Source of the DNA: Flavobacteriales bacterium
GTDB lineage: Bacteria > Bacteroidota > Bacteroidia > Flavobacteriales_F > PHOS-HE28
Reading direction: 5' to 3'
Assembly (NCBI GenBank): GCA_020437905.1
Contig: JAGQVN010000319.1
Span: 1 to 33,382 of the forward strand
DNA length: 33,382 nucleotides
The position numbers were made by a program, and so were the translations under genes. Below, piece after piece: positions 32,721-33,382 of this stretch. The notes beneath the pieces are model-generated. The model made no database searches, had not been told where the DNA came from, and worked only from the letters and a program-made list of their open reading frames with translations. The first letter of the stretch is position 1; every line of letters begins with the position of its first letter.

Positions 32721-33382
32721 TCACTTCACCTCCGCCAACTTCCCCTTCAGCATGTTGATCACCTCGATCTCGATCGGATCAACACCTTTCTTCTCGGCAA
32801 GGTAGTAGCTTACCCAATCGCCCAGGTGGATCAGGTAAAGCTGCCGCTCGATGGCGCTCTCACCCTGGCTCCAGACCTCATGGATATGATCGGTGTACCT
32901 GCGGAACACTTCCTTGTTGATCTCCATGCGCACCTGGGAACGTTCCTGGTCCTGCTTGTGGCGGAAGAGCACCACGGCCAGATCTTTGCTGCCGCCGGCC
33001 CAGCCGACCAGTTCATTGTGGTTCATCTCCGGGATCACATGGTGCCAGCACAGTTCCTTGCTGTTCTCGTTCAACTGCTGGCGGAAGCGGATGCTCACTC
33101 CTTCGGTGGATGCTTCGCTGTAAATGACCGTGCGCTTGCCATGCAAGACATCGGCCAATTGCTTGGCTGCATCTTGAACGGATGGTTTATTCTTCAGCAG
33201 CGTTTCCGCAGAACGTGCGATGACGGGACCCAGGTCGGTCGCAATGATGCCGAAGTGCTTCAACAGCACGAATTGCTGCACCAATGAATAGGCCAACATG
33301 GTCCGTGGCGGATTGCCTCCTGGGATGACGATGTGGTCCAAGGATCGCTCCCGCGCCAGTTCCAGCATGGTGCCCCCACTGG
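32721..33382 (-). CDS. Bifunctional phosphoglucose/phosphomannose isomerase-type SIS protein, 5'-truncated by the window
   Basis: The gene continues past the right edge; the part seen reads SGGTMLELARERSLDHIVIP and then GGNPPRTMLAYSL. This matches SIS-domain sugar isomerases of the bifunctional phosphoglucose/phosphomannose type, which interconvert fructose-6-phosphate with glucose-6-phosphate or mannose-6-phosphate. The C-terminal isomerase part shows KRTVIYSEASTEGVSIRFRQ, the conserved PEMNHNELVGW with its catalytic Glu/His, and QLYLIHLGDWVSYYLAEKKG, then DPIEIEVINMLKGKL. The 3' end is complete. The product mannose-6-phosphate could feed the GDP-mannose pool used by GT2 enzymes, but no operon link is visible. 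A 103-base gap separates it from lipB; I find nothing in it beyond the lipB promoter. Confidence 0.85.
   Translation of the reverse strand, partial: SGGTMLELARERSLDHIVIPGGNPPRTMLAYSLVQQFVLLKHFGIIATDLGPVIARSAETLLKNKPSVQDAAKQLADVLHGKRTVIYSEASTEGVSIRFRQQLNENSKELCWHHVIPEMNHNELVGWAGGSKDLAVVLFRHKQDQERSQVRMEINKEVFRRYTDHIHEVWSQGESAIERQLYLIHLGDWVSYYLAEKKGVDPIEIEVINMLKGKLAEVK

Overview
The window looks like a chromosomal segment of a Bacteroidota bacterium, most likely a GC-rich and probably uncultured member of the Flavobacteriales. Evidence for this is gldH (a gliding-motility lipoprotein) next to ricT, a cargo protein with a type IX secretion (T9SS) C-terminal domain, the Bacteroidota form of the cold-shock protein with a Lys/Glu-rich N-terminus, and recurrent promoter elements of the Bacteroidota type (TAnnTTTG and the GC-shifted form TAnnTTCG) directly upstream of genes. 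I see no tRNA, rRNA, CRISPR array, insertion sequence or phage gene. Every gap between genes is shorter than 300 bases.

Layout. Positions 1-3130: the 5' end of pheS, a secreted cyclophilin, a small lipoprotein, a conserved small protein and a low-GC T9SS-exported Asp-box protein. Positions 3300-5740: cvpA, a cold-shock-domain protein and pgk. Positions 5800-11140: a tight housekeeping/envelope operon holB-ricT-gldH-PBP1A, the last three overlapping by 4 bases each. Positions 11170-14320: the two subunits of a succinyl-CoA:3-ketoacid CoA-transferase, separated by a 1.74-kb membrane-protein gene. Positions 14343-27208: a block of GT-C-type polytopic membrane proteins (seven in total, counting the one inside the CoA-transferase operon) around a soluble polyprenyl-phosphate sugar synthase (GT2) and a GH5-like lipoprotein. 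The two halves of this block converge at about 21680. Positions 27294-33382, all on the minus strand: two Opp/Dpp-type ABC ATPases, a PolB-like 3'-5' exonuclease, a small Bacteroidota protein, a serine hydrolase, a DUF1648 membrane protein, lipB, and the C-terminal part of a phosphoglucose/phosphomannose isomerase.

How the genes may work together. The GT2 enzyme should load a sugar onto polyprenyl phosphate. GT-C enzymes use such lipid-linked sugars on the outer face of the inner membrane. Four of the seven GT-C proteins also carry a C-terminal soluble domain: three have a beta-rich domain and one a fascin-like beta-trefoil. With the GH5-like lipoprotein this suggests an envelope glycan or glycoprotein assembly and remodelling locus. 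That is inference from family membership and gene order; neither acceptor nor sugar can be read from the sequence. The strongest oddities are this GT-C array, the GT-C/beta-trefoil fusion, a four-cysteine insert in PBP1A, the interrupted CoA-transferase operon, and promoter elements so close to start codons (4-6 bases) that leaderless mRNAs are expected.
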